In this document: piece by piece, positions 35,291 through 45,534 of the stretch
Numbering within the stretch: position 1 is the first letter of the stretch
Layout: each line of letters starts with the position of its first letter
DNA from: Manihot esculenta
Lineage: Eukaryota > Streptophyta > Magnoliopsida > Malpighiales > Euphorbiaceae
Assembly: GCF_001659605.2 (NCBI RefSeq)
Contig: NC_035170.2
Span: forward strand, 13,682,502 to 13,746,501
Reading direction: 5' to 3'
Length of the DNA stretch: 64,000 nt
Translations under genes and position numbers: made by a program
The notes under the pieces: generated by a model
Told to the model about the DNA's origin: nothing
Database searches by the model: none
The model's input: only the letters and a program-made list of their open reading frames with translations

Positions 35291-38200
35291 CTTAAAAGTG
35301 ATTTTAATTGAATTTTTAAGAAAATAATAATTTAATTAAATTATTATAAACTTCATGATAATAACAATTCTGTTTAATTTTTTATATCAAAAAATCAATT
35401 TGCTTATTCTTTAGACAACAATAACTAATTTGAATAGAAACATATATTTTATTTATTTTTAATTAATTATTATTAACTTTTAATTTTTAAAAATTAAGGC
35501 CTATTAATTTAAAAAATTTTAATTTTATTAGTTTTTATATTTATAGTTTAAATTTTTAATTTTAAATTGTTATAATTGTATTAATTTTTTAAATTAATTT
35601 TAATTAAATTTAAATTAATTTACACTGTATATTATTTTTTTATTACATAAACAATTTGATTAATCGTAATTAAATTTTAATTAAAATCCTAAAATTTTAA
35701 TTACATAAAATTTATAAACTATACAATTAAAATATTTAATTCTCTCACAATTAAATAAGAATATTAATTAAGAATTTTAAGTAATTAGAAATTAAAAGTT
35801 TTAATTAAAATTTAATTCAAGTTAATCAAGTTTTTTATATGATAAAAATAATGACACATGATATGTTATGTGAGTTAATTTAACTCTGATCAAAATTAAT
35901 TTAAAAGTTGCTATAATTATAATAAATTTAAAAGTAGATACTTTTTTATTTAAAATTAAAAATTTAAATATAAAAATTCATAACATTTGAGTTTTTTAAT
36001 AATAAACCATAATCATGTAATTGAATTTTAGTTTAAAATATATTTAAAAGAGCTAAAGATAAAGAATCAAGCAGATACATAAATTAAACTAAATTAATTC
36101 AAATTGATATTATTTATTGTTCCATCAAATTTACTCTAATTTGAGATAATATAAATTTTGATTTTTTTTTTTGTTTTTCATTCTCAATGGAATGAATCGA
36201 TTCCATTTCTAGTATTTAAATAATAATAAAAATTAACTCATTAATAATTAAATAGTGACGTGGATGAAATAAATCTGACCTAAAATAAATTAATTTACAA
36301 AAAAGAATGAGGTAGTTCACATCTATAAACAACCACTATTGATGTTCAAATTAGTAAATCGATAGAATATGCGAATATAATAAATTATTTTGAGTTTAGA
36401 TGAATGTGTAAATATGCATATCTTAATTTTTATACACAATAGCTTGTATAATGTAATTAGGTAGAGTTAGTTATCAAATTTTCTAGAAATTTAATTAAAA
36501 CTAACTAATGAATAAGAGATTCTATATTTATAGATGTGATGATATCTATTAGATTATATCTCATGACTTTTCATGAAATCGCTCAGAATAGGATATTTTT
36601 TGATGATGTACCGAATATTATGGTGTTATGAATTTCTTTTTATAGATGAGATCTCTGTAACAGCCGACTTTTGTTATATACTCTTATTTTATTGTCATAA
36701 TTTATAACTCATTTGTAACTATTAATATTATGTTGCATCAAATAGTAAAATTAATAATTAAGATATTTAATTTTCAATAATTTAGTTATAATTATTAATT
36801 ATTAAAAAATTTTCAAAAGTATATTTATCAAACACTTCAAGTATTTCTTGAAAATTTAAAAATTAATATTTAGCTTTCAATTGCTTAATTAAAATGGAAA
36901 CTAAATTTAAAAAATTATATTAATGATATACATTAAAAAAAAAAACCCAAAACATACGTAATTTGTCTAAAATATCAATTGATTATGTATAAAACTTTTT
37001 GGAAAATTACTTAAATTGTTTACATTTTATATCTGTAATTTATAAAAGAGACTCACATAATTAATTAATAATTTTTTTATAAGAGATAAAAAAATGGAGA
37101 TGTTGAATATGATATCACCCAACATTTAATTAAATACACTTGTGGGTTTAATTTGATATCGATCTAAAATTAAATTAAATAAATTTAAATCGAAATTTTA
37201 ATATTTATGAAAATTAAATTAAATTAATTTTGAACAGAATTAATTTAAATTGAATCAGTCTAATTTAATTTGATCGATTTAGCTTTTACATGAATTTTTT
37301 CATTTTTTATTTTTTATTTTTAATATTTAAAATTTAATTAAAATATTTTAATATTAATAATATCTAATATCTTTATATTATAAAAAATAATATATTATTG
37401 TCATTAATAAATTGAATTCATTTTTATTAATTTTTTTTTAAATCGAATCATATTAAAATAATTAAAATTTTTAAAAATAAAAATAAATTAAAATTTTAAA
37501 TTAATTTAATTGGATAAACTTTTTCAATACTGCTTGCTTCTACTTAAAAGAGTTTATATATTAATTAAAGAAGATATCTCACTCGATTAAGTTAAAGGTC
37601 ATAATTTTATTTTATATGTGCTATCAATTAATTTAGATTTGAGTCGGACACTAAAATAATAAATTTTATTTTTTTTAAATTTTAAAATATTATATATTTA
37701 AAATTCGAATCCAATACTCTAATTATCAATTTATGTCGGTCAAATTAACAAATGAGTGTATAAATGGCATTAGTATAAGTGATGAAGAATTAAAGATGTG
37801 ACTACACAAGAAAAGATTGATCTTTCAAATCTCTACAGAAGATAAGAGGGGTGGGGTACCCTAGAGATTTAGGGTGTCCCTTTACGGCTCTACCCACTAC
37901 TTCTAGTTACTTCATCAAGGGACCTGTCCCTTTAACTTTATTTAATAGAAAGAAGGGTTATTTTCAAGCTAGCATTAGGAGGATTCTCACAATGCTCTTA
38001 ACTATCAACTTTTTATATTAATGAAATTATTTTATTTTAATGAAATTTTCATTTATCAAATTTATAATCAAATTATATGATGTCTTTGATATTGAATTAT
38101 ATTTATTTAAATTTATTTCATTTTTCATAAATTTCTTTCTTTCGATATAAAAAATCAAAGAACTTAAGAGAATTTTTAAAAAATAATTATATTTAAAGAA

Positions 38201-39493
38201 TAATTAAATATTTAATGAAAAAAATAATGAAAAATTTTTATTATTGAATTTTATAGATAATAATAAACTTTTTTAAAAGGATGTGATTTAGAAAACTAAT
38301 TTGATAGTATCAATTTTCATTGATTAATTTAATAAATTTAATTAAGAATAATAAATAAAAAATTTATCTTAAATTTATTTACAATAAAATATTGTGTTAA
38401 AGTTATATCTTAAGTTTATTGAATTAACTTTAAATAATTATTTTAAAATGTTTATTTAAAATAATGAAAAAATTTATATAATAAAAGAATAAAAATATAA
38501 AAAATAATAAAAGTAAAATATGCTTTAGACAAATTTTATGATTAATAATTTATCGTTATAATATATGAATAGTTTTCAAATATTTAAATTAAAATGTATT
38601 TTTTATTATTAATGAGAGAATGTGTTTTTCATATTTTTCCTACTTTTTTAAAAATAAAAATACTTTTTTAGAAAATGAAAAATAAAAAACAAAGAATTAA
38701 GTGCAAGTAAACAAGTCTTTATTATTTCTTAGCTAAAAATATGTGAAAAGACAACTAATCAGAGGCAATAAATTTAAAAAATTATTTTAATATTAAAATT
38801 CAATCAATTTGAAATCAAGCAAGAATTCAATTCAATTATTTTTTAATAATTTTTTTATAAAATAAAATGATTTAATTATTTTTAATTTTAAAAATTTTTA
38901 TTTAAAAAAATTAAAATTTTATATAATTTTATAAAATTTATTATTATTTTTTAAAGATATTAACAAAATAAATTAAATTAAATTAAGTTTAACAAATTTC
39001 ATTTCTTAAAACAATTAAATAATAAAAGAAAATTTAAAGTTTTTATAATATTTAAAATATTATTCTCAAGCCACAATGCTACATGGGCTGTGGGAATTGG
39101 GCTATTGATTATGGGCTCACTGACCAGCTTTAACTCTTTCTTATGTATGAAATTTCAACTTTCAACTTTATTTTTTTTTTTATTGGAGCATTAATAACTA
39201 AAAATATTTTTATTAAATATTTTTTTTACCTATATTTGAAGTATTATACTTATAAAAATTAAGCTCTCTTTGTTTTTCAAAAAACATATATCATTTCTCT
39301 AATTAAAAGGTGATAATGTTTTTTCTAAATATCTTTTTGTGGAATAAAAAGTTATAATAACTCAATTTAATTATTAATTTTTGTTAATTCTTATATTTGT
39401 AATAAATCAATTCTAGTTTTTTATTTTAAATGATTGTGTAAAATTTCAATGAAATTTTTTAAAGTAATTTGTTCTAAACAAATTTTTAAAATG

Positions 39494-40409
39494 ATTTTTA
39501 TAATGAGTAGTTTAAACTATTATATATAATTTTTTTTTTTGATTTTACATTGTCTTTAATTTTTAAATAAGGGTGATTACAATAAAAATAGTAGTGGGAT
39601 TGAGATTTTATGTATAAAAAAATTACTATCAAGTTTCTAAGTGTTTAGAAAATTTATATTATTTAGTCCCCATTTGTTAACTAAATTGTTAGTTAATTTG
39701 TTTATTTTTTAGTCACATAGTCTTAAATAGTCTATATATTTAAATTTATAAGAATTAAATAATATATATAATTAAAATTAATGTCATTTCAAAAACAAAT
39801 GAAATTTAATATGTTTAAGATTTGTATAATTGAAAAATTAATAAAAAAATTATTTTTTTTCATATGTAAAAAAATAAAATATATAAAAATTATGAAATAA
39901 AGGAAGTAATTATTGATATAACATTAATAATATTATTTAAATTAACAAAAAAAATCAAAGATTTTATATAATTTACATTTAATTTATATTTATTTCATGA
40001 AAAAGATTTTTTGGAAAAATATTTTTTATATTTTCTAATTTGTAAGATACTCAAATAATTTAGTCAATAAATATTTTTTAATTAAGAAAATGATTTTCTC
40101 TCTTAAAAAGAGCCATTTCCATATTTTAAAAATTTTATTAAGACCTATATATATAAATTTATTAATATATTTTTTTAAAAATTAAAATTAAAAAATAAAA
40201 AATGTTAACTTATTAAAAATATTTTATATGAAAATTTTTTTTCACATAAAACATTTTTTTATAAAAATATTTTTTAAATATAAATTATTTTCTGCTAATA
40301 TACCAAGTGTTAGTGTTCAAATATAAATTTGATGAAATATCATATTATTTTATTTTAGCATTATTAAAATATATATTAATGTTCATCTGTCTAATTTAGC
40401 TTTTTCTTT
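39494..40409. repeat. Left copy of the 915/916-bp host direct repeat flanking the EPRV
   Basis: It starts ATTTTTATAATGAG and ends TAGCTTTTTCTTT, and is repeated in the same orientation at 49869-50783 with about a dozen small differences seen by eye. The EPRV begins at the next base. Confidence 0.93.
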
Positions 40410-40639
40410 CCTAGCTCGAAAACAACAGTTAATAGCACAAATGGCAGCTTGTACCTCAAAAAAAGAATATGACAAATTACTAGAAGAACTCAAAGAAACC
40501 AGAAGCTCAACAGCATCACCATCACCAATTGATCTTGCAGACGATAATGATGATTTCTTTACACAAGCAGAAATGTAGGACCCACCATAAGCCTACACGC
40601 TAATAAGCAGCAGATAAGTATCAAACAAAGACAAAAACA

Positions 40640-40868
40640 ATGACGTAAGCAATGACGTCACCCATACAAGTGGCCGACACCGACACAGACATAGGGACCC
40701 ACCATTCACTCAAAGATCACGGATCGCAAAAAGACAAATGACTCATCTCGCACAAGGATCTAGTGGCAGACACCGACACAGACATAGGGACCCACCATCC
40801 ACTCAAAGGTCACAGACCGCTAAACCAAATTGAAGAATTGCTTGACATCCGTAGCTATAAATATAGAA
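40640..40868 (+). promoter_or_regulatory. EPRV promoter in the plus arm (as-1-like words and TATA)
   Basis: Paired TGACGTAAGC/ATGACGTCAC words at about 40640-40660 resemble the as-1 (TGACG) elements of caulimovirus promoters. Two copies of a GGCAGACACCGACACAGACATAGG-type word are at about 40672-40790. The TATA box CTATAAATATAG is at about 40855-40866, so transcription would start near 40890 and run into the palindrome. Confidence 0.7.
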
Positions 40869-41298
40869 GTCCAGACCATTTGCAGGACACACCAAAATTT
40901 CCATCACAGAAATTTTCTCTCAAATTCTCTCATGTATTCTAAGATAGTTGTATTTTCAATCTGTAAGGAGTTCCAAGTTTACTACAACTGGAACATAGCA
41001 GTATATGTTTAATTGTATTTACAAAGTAAGTTTGTAAGTTTGTATTCAAATTTTAATACAAAAGTATTATACCAACTGTTACTGAGTAAGCCCGTGTTGA
41101 CGGCAAACTATTCTCTCTCTCCGTTTATCATTCTGAGTTAACTCTGGGATTCCAGGTTAACAGTGCAGGAACCCTGACCACTAAGTATGCTCTGTGCTTA
41201 CAGTTCAAACTGATCTGGCACATCAGAAATCATGAATATTGAAATAGGAATATTTTACTGTCATCTTTGTAACCAATTTTATATCGAATACTATTGTT

Positions 41299-41752
41299 AT
41301 GACTGTAGATGTTTTTACACTATTGATATTACGGATCCTTATCTGGATCTTGATATTGTATAAAATTAAATCAATAATGGAATATTTAATTTTAGTTTAT
41401 GTTTATGAATCAGACAATGGATATATTACTGAATATATTGTTTATTATGGACCATCTCTTTATGTATTCTTTCATACTATATTAGATTTTGCATTACAAT
41501 TCCTCAATCATTAATCATATAATGAGATTTATAATAAATGCATTAGAACAATTAAGTTTAATAGACCTAACAAATAAAGGTGAAGTAGAAATTTTCAGAC
41601 ATTGTTTAGCACGACAAGGAACACATATGTATGAGTGGCATATAACCAATCATAACCAATTCTGTGACTGTAGAGAAACACAAAGAACATTAGATTTATT
41701 TAATTGTATTATAGCCTACTTAGATCAATTATTAAGAAACAATAATTTTTAA
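41299..41752 (+). other. Two overlapping small ORFs in the EPRV leader (71 and 87 aa)
   Basis: 41299-41514 encodes a hydrophobic peptide with one probable membrane stretch (TLLILRILIWILILY). 41489-41752 overlaps it by 26 bases and encodes a peptide with four Cys/His-rich positions (HC, HMYEWH, FCDC). Both are also kept open in the other arm (43234-43449, 42996-43259) with almost no change. Small ORFs before the primer site are normal in caulimovirus leaders, where they serve ribosome shunting; whether these make functional peptides is unknown. Confidence 0.5.
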
Positions 41753-41805
41753 AAGAAATAAATTAATCTGTATCAATAATTAAATCATACCTGGGTACGT
41801 TTTAT

Positions 41806-41818
41806 GGTATCAGAGCCA
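41806..41818 (+). promoter_or_regulatory. EPRV primer-binding site (tRNA-Met), plus arm
   Basis: TGGTATCAGAGCC, the same priming word as in plant LTR elements and caulimoviruses. It lies about 150 bases before the movement-protein ATG. The mirrored copy is at about 42930-42942 on the minus strand. Confidence 0.85.
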
Positions 41819-41963
41819 GTGAAGGCTTTATTTGTCTTAGATAAATTCAAATTAAACGCTTAGGGTTGGAACTGTGTCACGAAAGTCATAAGTCAGGCAA
41901 AAGGTGTAAGTCCTGCAGAACGAGTAGAGAAGGAAGTGTATGCGAAAACCCTAGACTTTTAAG

Positions 41964-42359
41964 ATGAGTTTATTTAGGAGAAATAGATCTTCTAGGTCCA
42001 GACAACCTGATGACGAGCTCATAAATGATTTAAATATTAATACAGATAATACAAAAACAATATTATCAAGAGAAAGTATGTGGAATAACCAACGATTAAC
42101 AAATTGGAAACCACCCAAAACTCCCATAGAAACCATATATAAAAAAGGAATTTTAGACTTTAAGGCAGCTAGAGCAATTAAAACCAAAGAGAAAGTAGTA
42201 CCATTATATGCAGAAAACCAATCAATGAGCTTATTAAGTAAGAAAACTATACTAAAATATATTAACCAAGGATATAGGTTTATGCATATAGGATTAGTAC
42301 AAATTGCTATTAAACCATTAACTGTAGAAGGCTTAAATACAAGTATGCATGTAGCGTTA
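41964..42359 (+). pseudogene. EPRV movement-protein N-terminal fragment, plus arm
   Basis: Starts MSLFRRNRSS; residues about 105-132 (YRFMHIGLVQIAIKPL, then GLNTSMHVALRDCR) carry the conserved block of caulimovirus cell-to-cell movement proteins. The authentic reading ends at the palindrome centre. The open frame continues to 42797 only because the other arm is open in antisense, giving a meaningless hybrid end. Confidence 0.75.
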
Positions 42360-42385
42360 CGAGACTGTAGATGGTGGCTTAAATA

Positions 42386-42784
42386 TCATAACGCTACATG
42401 CATACTTGTATTTAAGCCTTCTATAGTTAATGGTTTAATAGCAATTTGTACTAATCCTATATGCATAAACCTATATCCTTGGTTAATATATTTTAGTATA
42501 GTTTTCTTACTTAATAAGCTCATTGATTGGTTTTCTGCATATAATGGTACTACTTTCTCTTTGGTTTTAATTGCTCTAGCTGCCTTAAAGTCTAAAATTC
42601 CTTTTTTATATATGGTTTCTATGGGAGTTTTGGGTGGTTTCCAATTTGTTAATCGTTGGTTATTCCACATACTTTCTCTTGATAATATTGTTTTTGTATT
42701 ATCTGTATTAATATTTAAATCATTTATGAGCTCGTCATCAGGTTGTCTGGACCTAGAAGATCTATTTCTCCTAAATAAACTCAT
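42386..42784 (-). pseudogene. EPRV movement-protein N-terminal fragment, minus arm
   Basis: Same 132 codons as in the plus arm, with one Val/Ile difference near residue 118. It is truncated at the palindrome centre; the rest of the domain, including downstream movement-protein motifs, is not in the window. Confidence 0.75.
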
Positions 42785-44340
42785 CTTAAAAGTCTAGGGT
42801 TTTCGCATACACTTCCTTCTCTACTCGTTCTGCAAGACTTACACCTTTTGCCTGACTTATGACTTTCGTGACACAGTTCCAACCCTAAGCGTTTAATTTG
42901 AATTTATCTAAGACAAATAAAGCCTTCACAGGCTCTGATACCATAAAACGTACCCAGGTATGATTTAATTATTGATACAGATTAATTTATTTCTTTTAAA
43001 AATTATTGTTTCTTAATAATTGATCTAAGTAGGCTATAATACAATTAAATAAATCTAATGTTCTTTGTGTTTCTCTACAGTCACAGAATTGGTTATGATT
43101 GGTTATATGCCACTCATACATATGTGTTCCTTGTCGTGCTAAACAATGTCTGAAAATTTCTACTTCACCTTTATTTGTTAGGTCTATTAAACTTAATTGT
43201 TCTAATGCACTTATTATAAATCTCATTATATGATTAATGATTGAGGAATTGTAATGCAAAATCTAATATAGTATGAAAGAATACATAAAGAGATGGTCCA
43301 TAATAAACAATATATTCAGTAATATATCCATTGTCTGATTCATAAACATAAACTAAAATTAAATATTCCATTATTGATTTAATTTTATACAATATCAAGA
43401 TCCAGATAAGGATCCGTAAAATCAATAGTGTAAAAACATCTACAGTCATAACAATAGTATTCGATATAAAATTGGTTACAAAGATGACAGTAAAATATTC
43501 CTATTTCAATGTTCATGATTTCTGATGTGCCATATCAGTTTGAACTGCAAGCACAGAGCATACTTAGTGGTTAGGGTTCCTGCACTGTTAACCTGGAATC
43601 CCAGAGTTAACTCAGAATGATAAACGGAGAGAGAGAATAGTTTGCCGTCAACACGGGCTTACTCAGTAACAGTTGGTATAATACTTTTGTATTAAAATTT
43701 GAATACAAACTTACAAACTTACTTTGTAAATACAATTAAACATATACTGCTACGTTCCAGTTGTAGTAAACTTGGAACTCCTTACAGATTGAAAATACAA
43801 CTATCTTAGAATACATGAGAGAATTTGAGAGAAAATTTTTGTGATGGAAATTTTGGTGTGTCCTGCAAATGGTTTGGACTTCTATATTTATAGCTGCGGA
43901 TGTCAAGCAATTCTTCAATTTGGTTTAGCGGTCTGTGACCTTTGAGTGGATGGTGGGTCCCTATGTCTGTGTCGGTGTCTGCCACTAGATCCTTGTGCGA
44001 GATGAGTCATTTGTCTTTTTGCGATCCGTGATCTTTGAGTGAATGGTGGGTCCCTATGTCTGTGTCGGTGTCGGCCACTTGTCTGGGTGACGTCATTGCT
44101 TACGTCATTGTTTTTGTCTTTGTTTGATACTTATCTGCTGCTTATCAGCGTGTAGGCTTATGGTGGGTCCTACATTTCTGCTTGTGTAAAGAAATCATCA
44201 TTATCGTCTGCAAGATCAATTGGTGATGGTGATGCTGTTGAGCTTCTGGTTTCTTTGAGTTCTTCTAGTAATTTGTCATATTCTTTTTCTGAGGTACAAG
44301 CTGCCATTTGTGCTATTAACTGTTGTTTTCGAGCTAGGAA
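42389..44340 (-). repeat. EPRV inverted repeat, minus-oriented arm
   Basis: Mirror of 40408-42359 across a 29-base centre (42360-42388). This arm is continuous with the rest of the EPRV (ORF2 runs into it at 44340), so it is the original copy and the plus arm is the added one. The TATA box is at about 43882-43893 on the minus strand, and the movement-protein start at about 42784. Confidence 0.95.
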
Positions 44341-45534
44341 AATCTCATGTTTGGTTATGGTAGATGGGCTTGGAGCCTTGCTGTATTGTGGATGGTCAAG
44401 GAAGAATTGTTCTATGGCTTGGGGGCCACAGGCCTGCAGATTGGTTTTATTCCACCATTTCATTTTATATCTGCGAATCAAAATTGGGATCTGGAAATTA
44501 TCAAGAGTTTGGTCTTTTATTTGATATTCTATCATGAGGATCCACGGGATATGGAAATAGTGGCAATAAATAGCCCATTGGGGTGAATATATAATGGTAT
44601 CAGGTAATTGGTTTTGCTCAAAAAATTGGGTTTTTGCTATCTTAACTTGGTCAGGAATTATTTTTTCATCTATTCCAAATTTGTTCCACCATTGATGGAA
44701 CCAATATGGTAATGGATATGTGAAAGTGTCTGCAAAAAAGAAAAAGAAAGAAACTGATAATTGGTCGTTTTGCTTCAGGAAAGTTCTTTCCCAAGCAATT
44801 TGGTAATCATAATAATTGTATTTGATAGTTTGTCTCATTTGTCCGTTTGTCATTACCATCTCTCTGGTTTTATGGGGCTCTTGTCCCCAATCTGTGAGAG
44901 TCCATATTTTTAATATTCGTACCTTACAATATCTCAATTTATTTGGGATTTGGGGATCAAAATTATTATAGATAATAAGAGAATTGGTATTAACTAGAAT
45001 GGCTTCATAAAATTGTTGGGATTTATGGAAATTATCTGGTATATAAAAATGAGTTTTAGGAAAGATAGTATCACAAAGTTGGTATTCATTAAGATTAGGA
45101 TTCTGAGCCCAATACTCAGGTTCAATGGTGAGAATATAGTCTTCGATGGTTTTGTACTTGTAATCTGTCTGGGATTGGTCTTGGGATATTGTTGGGCTTG
45201 GATTAGATGAAGAAGATCCTGTAACTGCTTGTTTGAAAGTAGAGGGAGTTATGAGGTCAGGAGGAGGCTTTAGTGGATTAAGTGGACTGAATTTATTTAG
45301 TGAAACAAAATTGGGCCTTGGCGACCTGGGCCTTGGGTAGGTTGGTTGAACAATTAAAGCACTAGAAATTGGGCTCATTGGTCTATGCATAATGCTTGAA
45401 GTACTGGTGTATATTGGTCTAGTAATAGAAGTTTGTCCAGAAGTAAATAATTTTGCATTTGTCAGATTTGTTTTAGGAATATTTGTTTGAGATCTTAAAG
45501 AGATCTTTTCAGGCTCCTTTCCTTTGTCCGTCAT
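44170..45534 (-). CDS. EPRV ORF2, 454 aa, function unknown
   Basis: Intact from ATG at 45534 to stop at 44170. The start overlaps the stop of the polyprotein frame as ATGA, which suggests coupled termination-reinitiation. Residues 1-130 are Ser/Pro/Thr-rich and basic (a flexible region). Residues 135-400 form a Trp/Tyr-rich globular part with words such as WFHQWWNKFGI and FHIPWILMIEYQI. The C-terminus is Lys/Glu-rich helix (KQQLIAQMAACTSEKEYDKLLEELKE) with an acidic tail (DDNDDFF). I know no domain for it; proteins of this kind follow the polyprotein ORF in florendovirus-type EPRVs. It is not an evident homologue of the caulimovirus transactivator. Confidence 0.75.
   Translation of the reverse strand: MTDKGKEPEKISLRSQTNIPKTNLTNAKLFTSGQTSITRPIYTSTSSIMHRPMSPISSALIVQPTYPRPRSPRPNFVSLNKFSPLNPLKPPPDLITPSTFKQAVTGSSSSNPSPTISQDQSQTDYKYKTIEDYILTIEPEYWAQNPNLNEYQLCDTIFPKTHFYIPDNFHKSQQFYEAILVNTNSLIIYNNFDPQIPNKLRYCKVRILKIWTLTDWGQEPHKTREMVMTNGQMRQTIKYNYYDYQIAWERTFLKQNDQLSVSFFFFFADTFTYPLPYWFHQWWNKFGIDEKIIPDQVKIAKTQFFEQNQLPDTIIYSPQWAIYCHYFHIPWILMIEYQIKDQTLDNFQIPILIRRYKMKWWNKTNLQACGPQAIEQFFLDHPQYSKAPSPSTITKHEIFLARKQQLIAQMAACTSEKEYDKLLEELKETRSSTASPSPIDLADDNDDFFTQAEM

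Larger units (their letters stand above)
32939..39493. other. AT-rich intergenic DNA, no gene recognised
   Basis: It is strongly A+T-rich, with frequent short ORFs of chance type only. Recognisable items inside are listed separately: an AAT microsatellite, a foldback element and a small GC-richer island. A few less AT-rich patches (about 36520-36680, 37840-37930, 39060-39150) look like decayed transposon or promoter fragments, but I cannot assign them. Confidence 0.7.
40408..42359 (+). repeat. EPRV inverted repeat, plus-oriented arm
   Basis: A 1952-bp mirror of 42389-44340. It contains the last 57 codons of ORF2 (to TAG at 40576-40578), the promoter and leader, the primer site and the first 132 codons of the movement-protein ORF (from ATG 41964). 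I saw roughly a dozen single-base differences from the other arm. Confidence 0.95.

Noticed and set aside
36520..36680. Possible LTR end (CTGTAACAGCCGAC) in AT-rich spacer
   Set aside because: No partner repeat, primer site or duplication could be found within the window.
41964..42797. 277-aa ORF crossing the EPRV palindrome
   Set aside because: Its second half is the antisense reading of its own first half; only the first 132 codons are authentic movement-protein sequence.
44255..45210. Plus-strand ORFs of 65-89 aa within EPRV ORF2
   Set aside because: Antisense shadows of the intact 454-aa minus-strand ORF.
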